DNA of 13,502 nt from Candidatus Nanohalarchaeota archaeon. GTDB taxonomy: Archaea > EX4484-52 > B79-G9. The stretch spans positions 1 to 13,502 of the forward strand of contig QMVA01000018.1 in NCBI GenBank assembly GCA_003660865.1. The letters are read 5' to 3'. Each line of letters begins with the position of its first letter. Position 1 is the first letter of the stretch. The notes under the pieces are model-generated. The model was not told the origin of the DNA and did not search any database. It saw nothing but the letters and a program-made list of their open reading frames with translations. The position numbers and the translations under genes were made by a program. Shown here in pieces: positions 5,943 through 13,371 of this stretch.

Positions 5943-6494
5943 ATGGCGGTAATTAAGGCAGTAGAGTATATTATATCCGGTAGTGTTCAAAAAGTAGGAT
6001 ATCGTGATTTTGTAGCTAAGGTTGGGCAAAAAACGGGATTGGATGGGACTGTCGAAAATCTTGAAGATGGATGTGTGAAAATACAATGTAAGGGTAAAGT
6101 AGAAGATATTAAAGAATTCAGAAAAAATATTGAAATACAAAAAAGCAAAAAATATCCTTTAATCAATGTAATAAATATTGAATGTAAAGATATAGACCAC
6201 AGGGTAATAAAATCTAAAGGGTTTCACGAAAAGTATGGTGATACTAATAAAGAGATGGCTCAAGGTTTTTCTACTGGAATGAATTATATGGATTTATTTC
6301 GTAAGGATACGATAAGTCGAATTGATAAACTTGATAACAAATACGGTGTTCTCGCTACAAATATGCATAATATCTCAACTACCATGAGTGGTATGGTCGG
6401 GGAATGGCAAAGTGAAAGGAAATTTAATGAAAAACGTTTTGCTCAGCATGAGAATGATATTAAAGTGTTGCTGAAGATATTAACAGAGAAATGA
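5943..6494 (+). CDS. Acylphosphatase domain with C-terminal coiled-coil-like tail
   Basis: A 183-residue protein. Residues 5-95 form an acylphosphatase domain: SGSVQKVGYRDFV carries the phosphate-binding loop and catalytic Arg21, and GLDGTVENLEDGCV carries catalytic Asn39. Such enzymes hydrolyse carboxyl-phosphate bonds. The usual VQGVG loop is VQKVG here, as I recall for a subset of archaeal proteins. After residue 105 there is a charged, heptad-like helical tail (DLFRKDTISRIDKLDNKYGV... and NEKRFAQHENDIKVLLKIL) that may oligomerise. Similar tailed acylphosphatases occur in some methanogens, from memory. The ATG at 5943 is chosen because the earlier in-frame ATG at 5919 overlaps the TATA element and would not be transcribed. 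The gene is A-rich and unlike the flanking pur genes, which suggests transfer. Confidence 0.85.
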   Translation: MAVIKAVEYIISGSVQKVGYRDFVAKVGQKTGLDGTVENLEDGCVKIQCKGKVEDIKEFRKNIEIQKSKKYPLINVINIECKDIDHRVIKSKGFHEKYGDTNKEMAQGFSTGMNYMDLFRKDTISRIDKLDNKYGVLATNMHNISTTMSGMVGEWQSERKFNEKRFAQHENDIKVLLKILTEK

Positions 6495-6547
6495 AGAATT
6501 GATCTTGGGTAGGGTGCATTTTCGTGTGTGATGAATTTGTTGATGAA

Positions 6548-6554
6548 TTTTTTT
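6548..6554 (+). terminator. T7 tract after the acylphosphatase gene
   Basis: Seven consecutive T residues occur about 54 bases after the acylphosphatase stop and before the purS TATA element. This would serve as a U-rich archaeal terminator between the two units. A 10-base direct repeat, TGATGAATTT, lies at 6529-6538 and 6541-6550. Confidence 0.35.
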
Positions 6555-6570
6555 AAATGTATCACCTTTT

Positions 6571-6582
6571 GGATTTAAATAT
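6571..6582 (+). promoter_or_regulatory. TATA element of the purSLQF operon
   Basis: GGATTTAAATAT contains a strong TATA core. The same 12 bases occur upstream of purD at 11613-11624. The expected start site is near 6602-6606, leaving a leader of about 90 bases before the purS ATG at 6695. No conserved riboswitch is recognised in that leader. Confidence 0.55.
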
Positions 6583-6694
6583 GTTTCTGACAAATAGTTT
6601 CTATAGTTATACGTGTCGAGAATGCAGGCGGTGCTGTCTTGTGAGTGTTGCTTGTTTTTAGATTCTGTTGAATGGGATGCGCAGGTGGTTTTGT

Positions 6695-6940
6695 ATGAAA
6701 TATTGTGCTTTGGTTACTATCGGATTAAAAAAGGGTATTCTTGACCCGGAGGGGTTGAATACGAAGAAGGCGCTTGAGCTTCTGGGGTTTTCTTCTGTGG
6801 TGGATGTGGCAATATCAAAGGTGTTTGAGATTACTGTTGATGCGCCGAGTAAGGAGGTGGCTCGGGCTGAAATTGATAAGATGTGTATGAGGCTTTTGTA
6901 CAACCCGGTTGTGAATGAGTATACGGTGACGTTTAGATGA
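6695..6940 (+). CDS. purS: FGAM synthase subunit PurS
   Basis: An 81-residue small subunit that bridges PurL and PurQ in the FGAM synthase complex and helps pass ammonia from glutamine to FGAR. It begins MKYCALVTIGLKKGILDPEG, matching the family start, followed by ALELLGF, ISKVFEITVD and a final NPVVNEYTV strand. Length is normal. The ATG at 6695 is preferred over in-frame TTG 6668 and ATG 6677 because AGGTGG at 6683-6688 is well placed and the extension has no counterpart in the family. The stop overlaps the purL ATG (ATGA), a sign of translational coupling. Confidence 0.95.
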   Translation: MKYCALVTIGLKKGILDPEGLNTKKALELLGFSSVVDVAISKVFEITVDAPSKEVARAEIDKMCMRLLYNPVVNEYTVTFR

Positions 6941-9276
6941 GTGATCTGTTCAAGAGGAAGAGTGATGAGTTTGAGTTGTTTGAGGTTGATATTCTTAATG
7001 CCAGTGATGATGAGCTTGCGTCTGTCAGTGCGGAGATGGGTATCGGGCTTTCGGTTGATGAGATGAAGATGGTGCGTGATTATTTTTCTGGGGTTGGGCG
7101 AAATCCCAGGGATATCGAGCTTCAGGCGCTTGGGCAGGCGTGGAGTGAGCATTGCTCGTATAAGTCGTCCAAGAAGATTCTTAAGAAGTATGTGTTTGGG
7201 ATTGATGCGCCGCAGAATATCTCTGTTATCAAGGAGGATGCAGGGGTTGTTGAGTTTGATAAGGATCATGCTTATGTAGTGGGGTATGAGTCGCATAACC
7301 ACCCGTCTGCTGTTGAGCCGGCTGGCGGGGCAGGGACTGGTGTCGGCGGTATTCTTCGCGATATTGTGTGTATGGGTGCGCAGCCTATAGGTGTTCTTGA
7401 TCCACTTTTTTTTGCGCCGCTTGATTATTCAGGCAAAATTCCACGCGGTACTAAGCATCCGAAGTTTTTGTATTCGGGGGTTATTTCCGGTATCAGGGAT
7501 TATGGGAACCAGGTTGGGATACCTAATGTCGGAGGGATGGTCTATTTTGATGATTCTTATCTTACTAATTGTCTTGTGAATGTCGGGTGTATTGGATTTA
7601 TGAGAAAGGATGAGCTGATACATAGTTATGTGGGAGGTTTAGGGGATTTGTATGTGCTGCTTGGGGGCAAGACAGGGCGCGACGGGATTCATGGGGTGAA
7701 TTTTGCGTCTGAGGAGTTGAGTGAGGATTCTGAGACTGCGAGCAGGAGTGCTGTGCAGGTTGCGCAGCCAATCCTTAAGGAGCCGCTGATCCATGTGTGT
7801 CTTCTTGCGAACAGGAAAGACCTGCTTACGGGCATGAAGGATCTTGGGGGTGGCGGGCTTTCGTGTGTCGTGGGTGAGATGGCACAGCCGGTCGGGCTTG
7901 GTGCGCACATAAATCTTGATAAGGTGCCGCTTAAGGAGGAAGGGATGACACCGTGGGAGATATTGATGTCTGAGTCGCAGGAGAGGATGATGGTCACTGT
8001 TACGCAGGAGAATCTTTCTAAGGTGCTTGATTTGTGCAATGTGTGGGATGTTGAGGCTAGTGTTGTGGGTGAGGTCATAAAGAGCAAGAATGTTGTGATT
8101 GATTATGATGGCATGAATATTTTTGATATGGATATTGATTTTCTGGTGGATGCGCCGCTATACGCGCGACCTGTTGAGATGCCGGTCATTGATGAGTCTG
8201 AGCCGTCGCTTTCTCTGCCGCAGGATTATAATGTGGTACTTTTTTCGCTTCTTTCTTCGCTTAATATTGCAAGTAAGGAGGATATTGTCAGAGTCTATGA
8301 TCATGAGATTATGGCTGCTACTGTTGTCAAGCCGCTTGTGGGAATGATCAACAGGACGACGCATGGGGATGCGGTGGTTTTGAAGCCGCTTTCTACGTCT
8401 TACAGGGGGCTTGCTCTTACTTGCGATGTCAATCCCCGAATGGTCGGGGCGAACCCGTACTGGGGGAGTGCTTCTGCTATGGATGAGTCGTGCAGGAATC
8501 TTGCGGCGGTTGGGGCGAGGGCGCATTCGTTTGCAGACTGCCTGAATTTCGGGAACCCAGAGAAGCCGGACAGGCTGGGGGTGTTTCATGAGAGTGTGCG
8601 GGGGCTTGGGTATGTTGCTCGCGGGCTTTCTGTTCCTTTTGTTTCAGGTAATGTGTCGCTTTATAATGAAAGTGCTCTGGGAGGGATTTTGCCTACGCCG
8701 GCTATTTTTGCGATAGGTATTGTTGATGACATCCGTAATACTTGTACGGTTGAGTTAAAGGGGGTAGGGAACAAATTATATGTGATTGGTGAGACTCGCC
8801 AGGAGTTGGGGGGGTCTGACTATTACAGGGTCTCGGGGGTTTGCGGCGGGGTTGTTCCACGGGTTGATGTTGATGTTCTTAAGAGATCGTGTGCGGCTGT
8901 AGTCTCTTCTATTGAGAAGGGGGCGGTGTGTGCGTGCCATGATGTGTCTTCCGGTGGTATTGGTGTGTGTATTTCTGAGATGATTATCGGCTCTGGGGGG
9001 CTTGGGGCAAAGGTTGATGTTGGTTCTGTTGGCGAGGGGCTTCGCCCGGATTTTAAGTTGTTTTCTGAGTCTAATACGAGGTGGGTTGCTGAGGTGACGA
9101 ACGCGGGTCTTTTTGAGAAGGTCATGAAGGAGAATAATGTTGTGTTTTATGCTATTGGTGAGGTTACGGGTGACGAGAAGCTTGTTGTTTCAGATAATGG
9201 GAGGAAGATTGTTGATGCTGGTGCTTCCCAGATTGCTAAGGTGTGGGATGAGGGTATAAGAAATATTGTTGGTTGA
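6937..9276 (+). CDS. purL: FGAM synthase subunit PurL (small type)
   Basis: A 779-residue catalytic subunit that converts FGAR to FGAM with ATP and PurQ-derived ammonia. Motifs in order: QALGQAWSEHCSYKSSKK around the conserved His72, ESHNHPSAVEP (118-128) with GGAGTGVGGILRD, GIRDYGNQVGIPNVGG (185-200), GGKTGRDGIHG (243-253), KDLGGGGLSC (301-310), then in the second half HGDAVVLKP, NPYWGSASAMDESCRNLAAVGARA, VPFVSGNVSLYNES and CHDVSSGGIGVCISEM. The two AIRS-like halves are both complete and the length fits the PurS-dependent type. GGTGAC at 6925-6930, inside the end of purS, serves as the Shine-Dalgarno site. purQ follows 14 bases after the stop. Confidence 0.97.
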   Translation: MSDLFKRKSDEFELFEVDILNASDDELASVSAEMGIGLSVDEMKMVRDYFSGVGRNPRDIELQALGQAWSEHCSYKSSKKILKKYVFGIDAPQNISVIKEDAGVVEFDKDHAYVVGYESHNHPSAVEPAGGAGTGVGGILRDIVCMGAQPIGVLDPLFFAPLDYSGKIPRGTKHPKFLYSGVISGIRDYGNQVGIPNVGGMVYFDDSYLTNCLVNVGCIGFMRKDELIHSYVGGLGDLYVLLGGKTGRDGIHGVNFASEELSEDSETASRSAVQVAQPILKEPLIHVCLLANRKDLLTGMKDLGGGGLSCVVGEMAQPVGLGAHINLDKVPLKEEGMTPWEILMSESQERMMVTVTQENLSKVLDLCNVWDVEASVVGEVIKSKNVVIDYDGMNIFDMDIDFLVDAPLYARPVEMPVIDESEPSLSLPQDYNVVLFSLLSSLNIASKEDIVRVYDHEIMAATVVKPLVGMINRTTHGDAVVLKPLSTSYRGLALTCDVNPRMVGANPYWGSASAMDESCRNLAAVGARAHSFADCLNFGNPEKPDRLGVFHESVRGLGYVARGLSVPFVSGNVSLYNESALGGILPTPAIFAIGIVDDIRNTCTVELKGVGNKLYVIGETRQELGGSDYYRVSGVCGGVVPRVDVDVLKRSCAAVVSSIEKGAVCACHDVSSGGIGVCISEMIIGSGGLGAKVDVGSVGEGLRPDFKLFSESNTRWVAEVTNAGLFEKVMKENNVVFYAIGEVTGDEKLVVSDNGRKIVDAGASQIAKVWDEGIRNIVG

Positions 9277-9290
9277 TATGTGGTGTTTTT

Positions 9291-10133
9291 ATGAAAGCTG
9301 AAGAGATTAAAGTGGCTGTGATGGTGATGGAGGGTACGAATAATGAGGTTGCTACTTCGGATGCGTTTTCTATGCTTGGGGCTGTCCCTGAGATTGTCCA
9401 TATCAACCAGTTTCAGAAGAAGGATATTCCCGGTGATATGAAGAGAAGGATTGATGATTACCAGTGCCTGTTTTTCCCGGGAGGGTTTTCCGCGGGAGAT
9501 TATGTGCGGGCAGGGGCGATATGGGCTGCGAGGATGAGGGCGACTCTTAAGGATGATATTGTGAAGTTTGTCAGGGATGGGTATCCTGTTGGGGGAGTTT
9601 GCAATGGTTTCCAGGTTCTTGTGGAACTTGGGCTTTTGCCTGGAGGGTCTTCTGAGGTTATTCCTGATTATCCAAGTGCAATTCTTCGGCTGAATAAGTC
9701 TTCGCATTTTGAGTGCCGGCATGTGCTTTTGCGACATGTTTCGCGGGGGCGGTGCGCGTGGACTAAGAATGTGGGGCGTGATGCTGTTGTTGAGATGCCG
9801 ATTGCGCATGGGGAAGGTAATTTTACGTTGCCGAGTGATACGGCTGATGCCAAGGTTAAGGAGCTTGTCTCAAATGACCAGATTGTGTTTCGCTATGTTG
9901 ATGATACAGGTAAGTTTAGTGATGAGTACCCGTGGAATCCTAATGGGTCGATCTATAATATTGCAGGGGTCTGCAACAGAGAGGGTAATGTGTTTGGTAT
10001 GATGCCGCACCCGGAGAGGGTTCTTAGCAAGTATCTTTTGCAGAGGTGGCATCATATGAAAGGTGCAGGTGAAGAGGGACCGGGAGTTTTGGTGTTTTCG
10101 TCTGTGCTTGATTATATTAAGAGGCGATTTTGA
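9291..10133 (+). CDS. purQ: FGAM synthase glutaminase subunit PurQ
   Basis: A 280-residue class I glutamine amidotransferase that releases ammonia for PurL. The oxyanion-region motif FFPGGFSAGDYVRAGAIWA is at 61-79. The nucleophile is Cys104 in GGVCNGFQVL, and the remaining triad residues are His240 and Glu242 in MMPHPER, so the active site is complete. IAHGEGNF at 171-178 is another family motif. It is longer than the PurQ of many bacteria (roughly 220-230 residues), with extra sequence around 195-220 and at the end. The ATG at 9291 is chosen for GTGGTG at 9280-9285 and the start MKAEEIKVAVMVMEGTN; the in-frame TTG at 9273 overlaps the purL stop. The last codons include GAGGCGAT, which can serve as the purF Shine-Dalgarno site. 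Confidence 0.96.
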   Translation: MKAEEIKVAVMVMEGTNNEVATSDAFSMLGAVPEIVHINQFQKKDIPGDMKRRIDDYQCLFFPGGFSAGDYVRAGAIWAARMRATLKDDIVKFVRDGYPVGGVCNGFQVLVELGLLPGGSSEVIPDYPSAILRLNKSSHFECRHVLLRHVSRGRCAWTKNVGRDAVVEMPIAHGEGNFTLPSDTADAKVKELVSNDQIVFRYVDDTGKFSDEYPWNPNGSIYNIAGVCNREGNVFGMMPHPERVLSKYLLQRWHHMKGAGEEGPGVLVFSSVLDYIKRRF

Positions 10134-11560
10134 TGTGTGGAATTATCGGTATTATCAGTACAAAAGATGTCTATTCTAACCTGTATGTTGGCTTGCTTGC
10201 GCTACAGCACAGGGGGCAGGATGCGTGCGGGGTGTGCGTGCATGATGGTGAAGATATGCATGTAAAGAGGGATGTGGGGCTTGTCAGAGATGTGTTTACA
10301 GATAATGATGCTGGGCGGCTTTCTGGTAAAATCGGGATAGGGCATGTGAGGTATACTACGGCAGGTAAGAATATAACAAAGAATACGCAACCGTTTAAGG
10401 TGAGGATGCCTGTTGATATCATAATGGCAAGCAATGGCAATACTATAAATACAGAGGAGCTTGTTGATTTTCTGTGGGATAATAATATTTCGATGCATAC
10501 TACGTCTGATCTTGAGGCGATTTTAGGGGTCTTTAAGTTTGAGCTTAAGAAGGAGGCAGGGCGCAGTAAGGTTACTTCTGAGCATGTGTTTAATGCGGCA
10601 CAGAAGATGATGAATCGTGTGCGCGGGAGTTATTCGCTTGTTATTATGGTTGAGGGTGTGGGATTGCTTGCTGTGCGTGACCCTTATGCTATAAAGCCAC
10701 TTGTGTTTGGGAAAAGCGGTGATGGCAAAAATTATGTGTTTGCTTCTGAGAGTGTGGCAATTGATGTTTTAGGATATAAGGCGATATGTGATGTGAAGGC
10801 AGGTGAGGCAATACTTGTTGATTTTGATTTCAATGTGACGAGGCGCATTATCGGGAATGTTACTAAAAAGGCGCATTGTATGTTTGAGTTTGTGTATTTT
10901 GCAAGGCCTGATTCTGTACTTGACCATGTGAGCGTTTATGAGGCGAGGCTTGAGCTTGGACGCGAGCTTGCAAGGAAGTGGTCGGCAAAGGAGATTGATA
11001 CGGTTATTGCTGCGCCGGATACGTCGAGGACTGCTGCGCTTGCGTTTGCGAATGAGATTGGTGTGAATTACCGGGAGGGGCTTATTAAGAACAGGTATAT
11101 TGGGCGTACGTTTATTATGCCCTCTGACGTGCAGAGGAAGGATGCCATAAGGATTAAGATTAACCCGATCTCTTCTGAGATTAAGGGGAAGAAGATTGCG
11201 CTTGTGGATGACAGTATTGTCAGGGGCACTACTGCAAAGAAGACTATTGAGCTTTTGCGCAGTGCCGGGGCAAAGGAGGTGCATCTTTTGTCGTCGTGCC
11301 CGCCGATTATCAAGCCGTGCATCTATGGGATTGATATGCCGACGCATGAGGAGTTGATTGCGCATAATAGGTCTGTTGATGAGATTGATGAACTCCTCGG
11401 GGCTGACAGCCTGACTTACCAGAGCATCGAGGGGCTTGAGAGGGCGATCCCTATTGATCATCTGTGTACTGCGTGCATCAGCGGGAAGTATCCGATTCCT
11501 ATGGATGGTGGGATTTTGAAGCGCATTGCGGAGAAGAGGAAGAAGGAGAAAGAGGATTGA
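10133..11560 (+). CDS. purF: Amidophosphoribosyltransferase PurF
   Basis: A 475-residue enzyme for the first committed step: PRPP and glutamine to phosphoribosylamine. Translation starts at ATG 10133, overlapping the purQ stop by one base, so after Met removal Cys2 of MCGIIGI is the glutaminase nucleophile and there is no propeptide. Glutaminase motifs are HRGQDACGV, GHVRYTTAG and SNGNTIN. The C-terminal phosphoribosyltransferase domain has VDDSIVRGTTAKKT (358-371) for PRPP. Four cysteines match the [4Fe-4S] ligands of the Bacillus-type enzyme: Cys249 (HCMFEFVYFARPDS), Cys396 (KPCIYGID), Cys445 and Cys448 (HLCTACISGKYP). The usual DPYGLRPL is DPYAIKPL here. A T-rich terminator follows directly. 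Confidence 0.97.
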   Translation: MCGIIGIISTKDVYSNLYVGLLALQHRGQDACGVCVHDGEDMHVKRDVGLVRDVFTDNDAGRLSGKIGIGHVRYTTAGKNITKNTQPFKVRMPVDIIMASNGNTINTEELVDFLWDNNISMHTTSDLEAILGVFKFELKKEAGRSKVTSEHVFNAAQKMMNRVRGSYSLVIMVEGVGLLAVRDPYAIKPLVFGKSGDGKNYVFASESVAIDVLGYKAICDVKAGEAILVDFDFNVTRRIIGNVTKKAHCMFEFVYFARPDSVLDHVSVYEARLELGRELARKWSAKEIDTVIAAPDTSRTAALAFANEIGVNYREGLIKNRYIGRTFIMPSDVQRKDAIRIKINPISSEIKGKKIALVDDSIVRGTTAKKTIELLRSAGAKEVHLLSSCPPIIKPCIYGIDMPTHEELIAHNRSVDEIDELLGADSLTYQSIEGLERAIPIDHLCTACISGKYPIPMDGGILKRIAEKRKKEKED

Positions 11561-11561
11561 G

Positions 11562-11573
11562 TTTTTGTTTTTT
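11562..11573 (+). terminator. T-rich terminator after purF
   Basis: TTTTTGTTTTTT begins two bases after the purF stop and is a good U-rich archaeal terminator. It is followed by a short hairpin and then the separate purD TATA element, supporting a transcription break between purF and purD. Confidence 0.5.
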
Positions 11574-11590
11574 GCGCAAGGAGGTGCGCA
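11573..11590. other. Short hairpin TGCGCA-AGGAGG-TGCGCA
   Basis: Two copies of the self-complementary hexamer TGCGCA flank AGGAGG. As RNA this folds into a six-pair stem with AGGAGG in the loop. It lies between the purF T-tract and the purD TATA element; no start codon is placed to use the AGGAGG. It could support termination or bind a protein, but nothing shows this directly. Confidence 0.35.
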
Positions 11591-11612
11591 TTTATTGCTG
11601 TTGGAACGTATG

Positions 11613-11624
11613 GGATTTAAATAT
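11613..11624 (+). promoter_or_regulatory. TATA element of purD
   Basis: GGATTTAAATAT is identical over 12 bases to the element upstream of purS. The expected start site is near 11643-11648, giving a leader of about 40 bases before the purD start at 11687. Confidence 0.55.
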
Positions 11625-11686
11625 TTTTATGCTAAAAGAGTTCTTGCAGACAGTTTGTGTTGCTATGTTAATTTGGGGTGGTTTTT

Positions 11687-13006
11687 GTGAAAATACTTGT
11701 TGTAGGGAATAGTGCGCGTGCGCATATTATTGTTGAGATGCTTAAGAAGAGCAGGCATGAGCCTGAGATTTTTGCGTTTATGAGTGCGAAGAACCCGGGG
11801 ATTATTAAGGTTGCCTGCGATTATGAGATCGGGAAGCTTGATTGCGTTGATGCTATTGTTGAGTTTGCGAAGAGCGCGGAGGTTGATTTTGCGTTTATTT
11901 CTCCTGAGCTGCCGCTGTCGGCAGGGGTTGTGGACGGGCTTGCATCTATTGGTGTTTCGTCTGTGGGGCCTGTGAAGGAGCTTGCTGATCTTGAGTGCAG
12001 TAAGTCGTTTGTGCGGGAGTTAATGGAGGAGTATGATCTTCCCGGGGGGCCTCAGTTTAAGGTGTTTGGGTCTCTTGAAGGTGTGCGTGAGTTTATCGAG
12101 AGTCTTTCTGATACAGGGTATGTGCTTAAGCCGGATGGACTGACCGGTGGGAAGGGGGTTAAGGTGTCGGGTGAGCATGTTAATTCTATGGAGGATGCGC
12201 TTGATTATTGCAGGGAGGTCATAGCTGTCCATGGGAGGATTGTGATTGAGGAGAAGTTTGTGGGTGAGGAGTTTAGTTTGCAGTCTTTTGTTGATGGGAA
12301 GACGGTCTGTGATATGCCTGCTGTCCAGGATCATAAGAGGGCTTTTAATGGTGATACGGGGCCTAATACAGGCGGGATGGGGTCTTATAGCGGGGCTCGG
12401 GGGCTTCCGTTTCTTAAACAGAAGGATGTTAGTGATGCGCATGCTATTACGGTTGCTGTTATGAATGCTATGTTTGAGAAGTATGGGAAGTATTACAAGG
12501 GGATTATGTACGGGGGGTTTATTGCGACGAAGGATGGTGTGAAGCTGATTGAGTATAATGCACGAATGGGGGATCCTGAGGCTATGAATGTGCTGACTGT
12601 TCTTAAGACTGATCTGGTTGATATCTGCAGGGGGATTATTGATGGGACTCTTTCGTCTGTTGATGTTGAGTTTGATGCTAAAGCGACGGTGTGCAAGTAT
12701 ATTGTGCCTAGCGGGTATCCGGATAACCCACGTAGTGGTGATACGGTTGATGTTTCGGGGGTTCCACAGGGGGCTAAAGTATATTTTGCTTCGGTGAATG
12801 AGATGGAAGGTAAGTTTATAATGAGTTCGTCGAGGGCGCTTGCGCTTGTGGGGGTTGCGGACACTATCTCTGATGCTGAGAAGGTTGTTGAGGAAGGATG
12901 TCGGCAGGTGCGGGGGGATGTCCGGTATCGCAGTGATATTGGGACTGATGCGCTTGTGGAGAAGAGGGTTTTGCATATGCGCGAGGTTCGGGGAGGTGCA
13001 AAGTAG
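11687..13006 (+). CDS. purD: Phosphoribosylamine-glycine ligase (GAR synthetase) PurD
   Basis: A 439-residue ATP-grasp enzyme joining glycine to phosphoribosylamine, the product of PurF. Visible motifs: N-terminal VVGNSARAHII (where many PurD proteins have GxGxREHA), FISPELPLSAG (70-80), VLKPDGLTGGKGVKV (146-160) in the ATP-binding region, DHKRAFNGDTGPNTGGMGSYS (215-235), GGFIATKDGVKLIEYNARMGDPEAM (276-300) with the metal-binding E-x-N and the DPE motif, and the C-terminal domain from about 320. The N-terminal change and RMGDPE in place of RFGDPE are mild departures from common bacterial sequences. The GTG at 11687 is chosen because GGGGTGG at 11675-11681 lies just upstream; the in-frame GTG at 11678 is inside it. 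It is 126 bases after purF with its own TATA element. Confidence 0.96.
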   Translation: MKILVVGNSARAHIIVEMLKKSRHEPEIFAFMSAKNPGIIKVACDYEIGKLDCVDAIVEFAKSAEVDFAFISPELPLSAGVVDGLASIGVSSVGPVKELADLECSKSFVRELMEEYDLPGGPQFKVFGSLEGVREFIESLSDTGYVLKPDGLTGGKGVKVSGEHVNSMEDALDYCREVIAVHGRIVIEEKFVGEEFSLQSFVDGKTVCDMPAVQDHKRAFNGDTGPNTGGMGSYSGARGLPFLKQKDVSDAHAITVAVMNAMFEKYGKYYKGIMYGGFIATKDGVKLIEYNARMGDPEAMNVLTVLKTDLVDICRGIIDGTLSSVDVEFDAKATVCKYIVPSGYPDNPRSGDTVDVSGVPQGAKVYFASVNEMEGKFIMSSSRALALVGVADTISDAEKVVEEGCRQVRGDVRYRSDIGTDALVEKRVLHMREVRGGAK

Positions 13007-13077
13007 GGCGCTGGTTTTATCGCCTTGCTGAATATATTGTGTTTTTCTGAGGCATGGCGGCAGATGAAGTCTGTTTG

Positions 13078-13096
13078 GGTAATCTTAAAGATTACC
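13078..13096. repeat. 19-bp palindrome after purD
   Basis: GGTAATCTT, one A, AAGATTACC: nine perfect pairs around a single central base. It is 71 bases after the purD stop. The stop of the frameshifted minus-strand reading frame (13085-13087) is within it. It could be a protein-binding site or a bidirectional terminator stem, although no T-tract is adjacent. Confidence 0.6.
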
Positions 13097-13295
13097 TATG
13101 GCGCGAAGCAGTTTTCTGTGGCCTTTGACCAAGTTATTGAATCTTTCGATCTCTTCTGATACGATTTTGTATCTTACTTTATCGTCTAAATTCTCGGATT
13201 TTTCTATATCTTATCCACTCTCTTATTTCTGAGTCACTATAATGGCGCTCTCTTATGCTAATTTGGTATCGGCTGTTTTTGGTATATTTTATCAT
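13085..13295 (-). pseudogene. Frameshifted small charged protein (possible gene remnant)
   Basis: From ATG 13295 the minus strand reads MIKYTKNSRYQISIRERHYSDSE..., stopping after 38 codons. The adjacent frame continues with similar composition (LDDKVRYKIVSEEIERFNN... ending GHRKLLRAIGNL) to a TAA at 13085-13087. Treating the T5 run at 13199-13203 as T4 joins the two into one 69-residue protein that is basic and probably helical. No Shine-Dalgarno site or good TATA position is visible, and I do not recognise the family. It may be a remnant, a real gene with a sequence error, or chance. The evidence is weaker than for the broken gene at 4272-4624. Confidence 0.4.
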
Positions 13296-13315
13296 TGATT
13301 TTAAAGTGTCAATAA

Positions 13316-13355
13316 CCCCCAGTCACCGCTCCCTTCGGTCGCTATAGACTGGGGG
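13316..13355. repeat. Strong hairpin CCCCCAGTC...GACTGGGGG
   Basis: Nine perfect pairs, mostly G-C, with a 22-base loop whose ACCG (13325-13328) and CGGT (13336-13339) can pair further. It lies between two minus-strand reading-frame remnants. It looks like a terminator stem or an interspersed palindromic element; no strong T-tract follows on either strand. Confidence 0.6.
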
Positions 13356-13371
13356 CATGACGCACTTCTGT

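Noticed and set aside
6528..6589. Possible C/D box small RNA (GTGATGA, TTGATGA, later CTGA)
   Set aside because: There is no D' box at a suitable place, the presumed guide region is a T-tract and TATA box, and the two boxes are just a short direct repeat.
11464..11712. An 82-codon + strand open frame spanning the purF end and purD start
   Set aside because: It overlaps both genes in another frame, is Cys/Glu-rich without a domain, and crosses the terminator and TATA element.
12020..12976. Minus-strand open frame of 318 codons opposite purD
   Set aside because: Antisense to an intact purD with all motifs; low-complexity composition typical of reverse-strand shadows in this window.
13007..13024. 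GGCG...CGCC stem right after purD as a terminator
   Set aside because: Only four pairs with a 10-base loop and no T-tract directly after; too weak to call.
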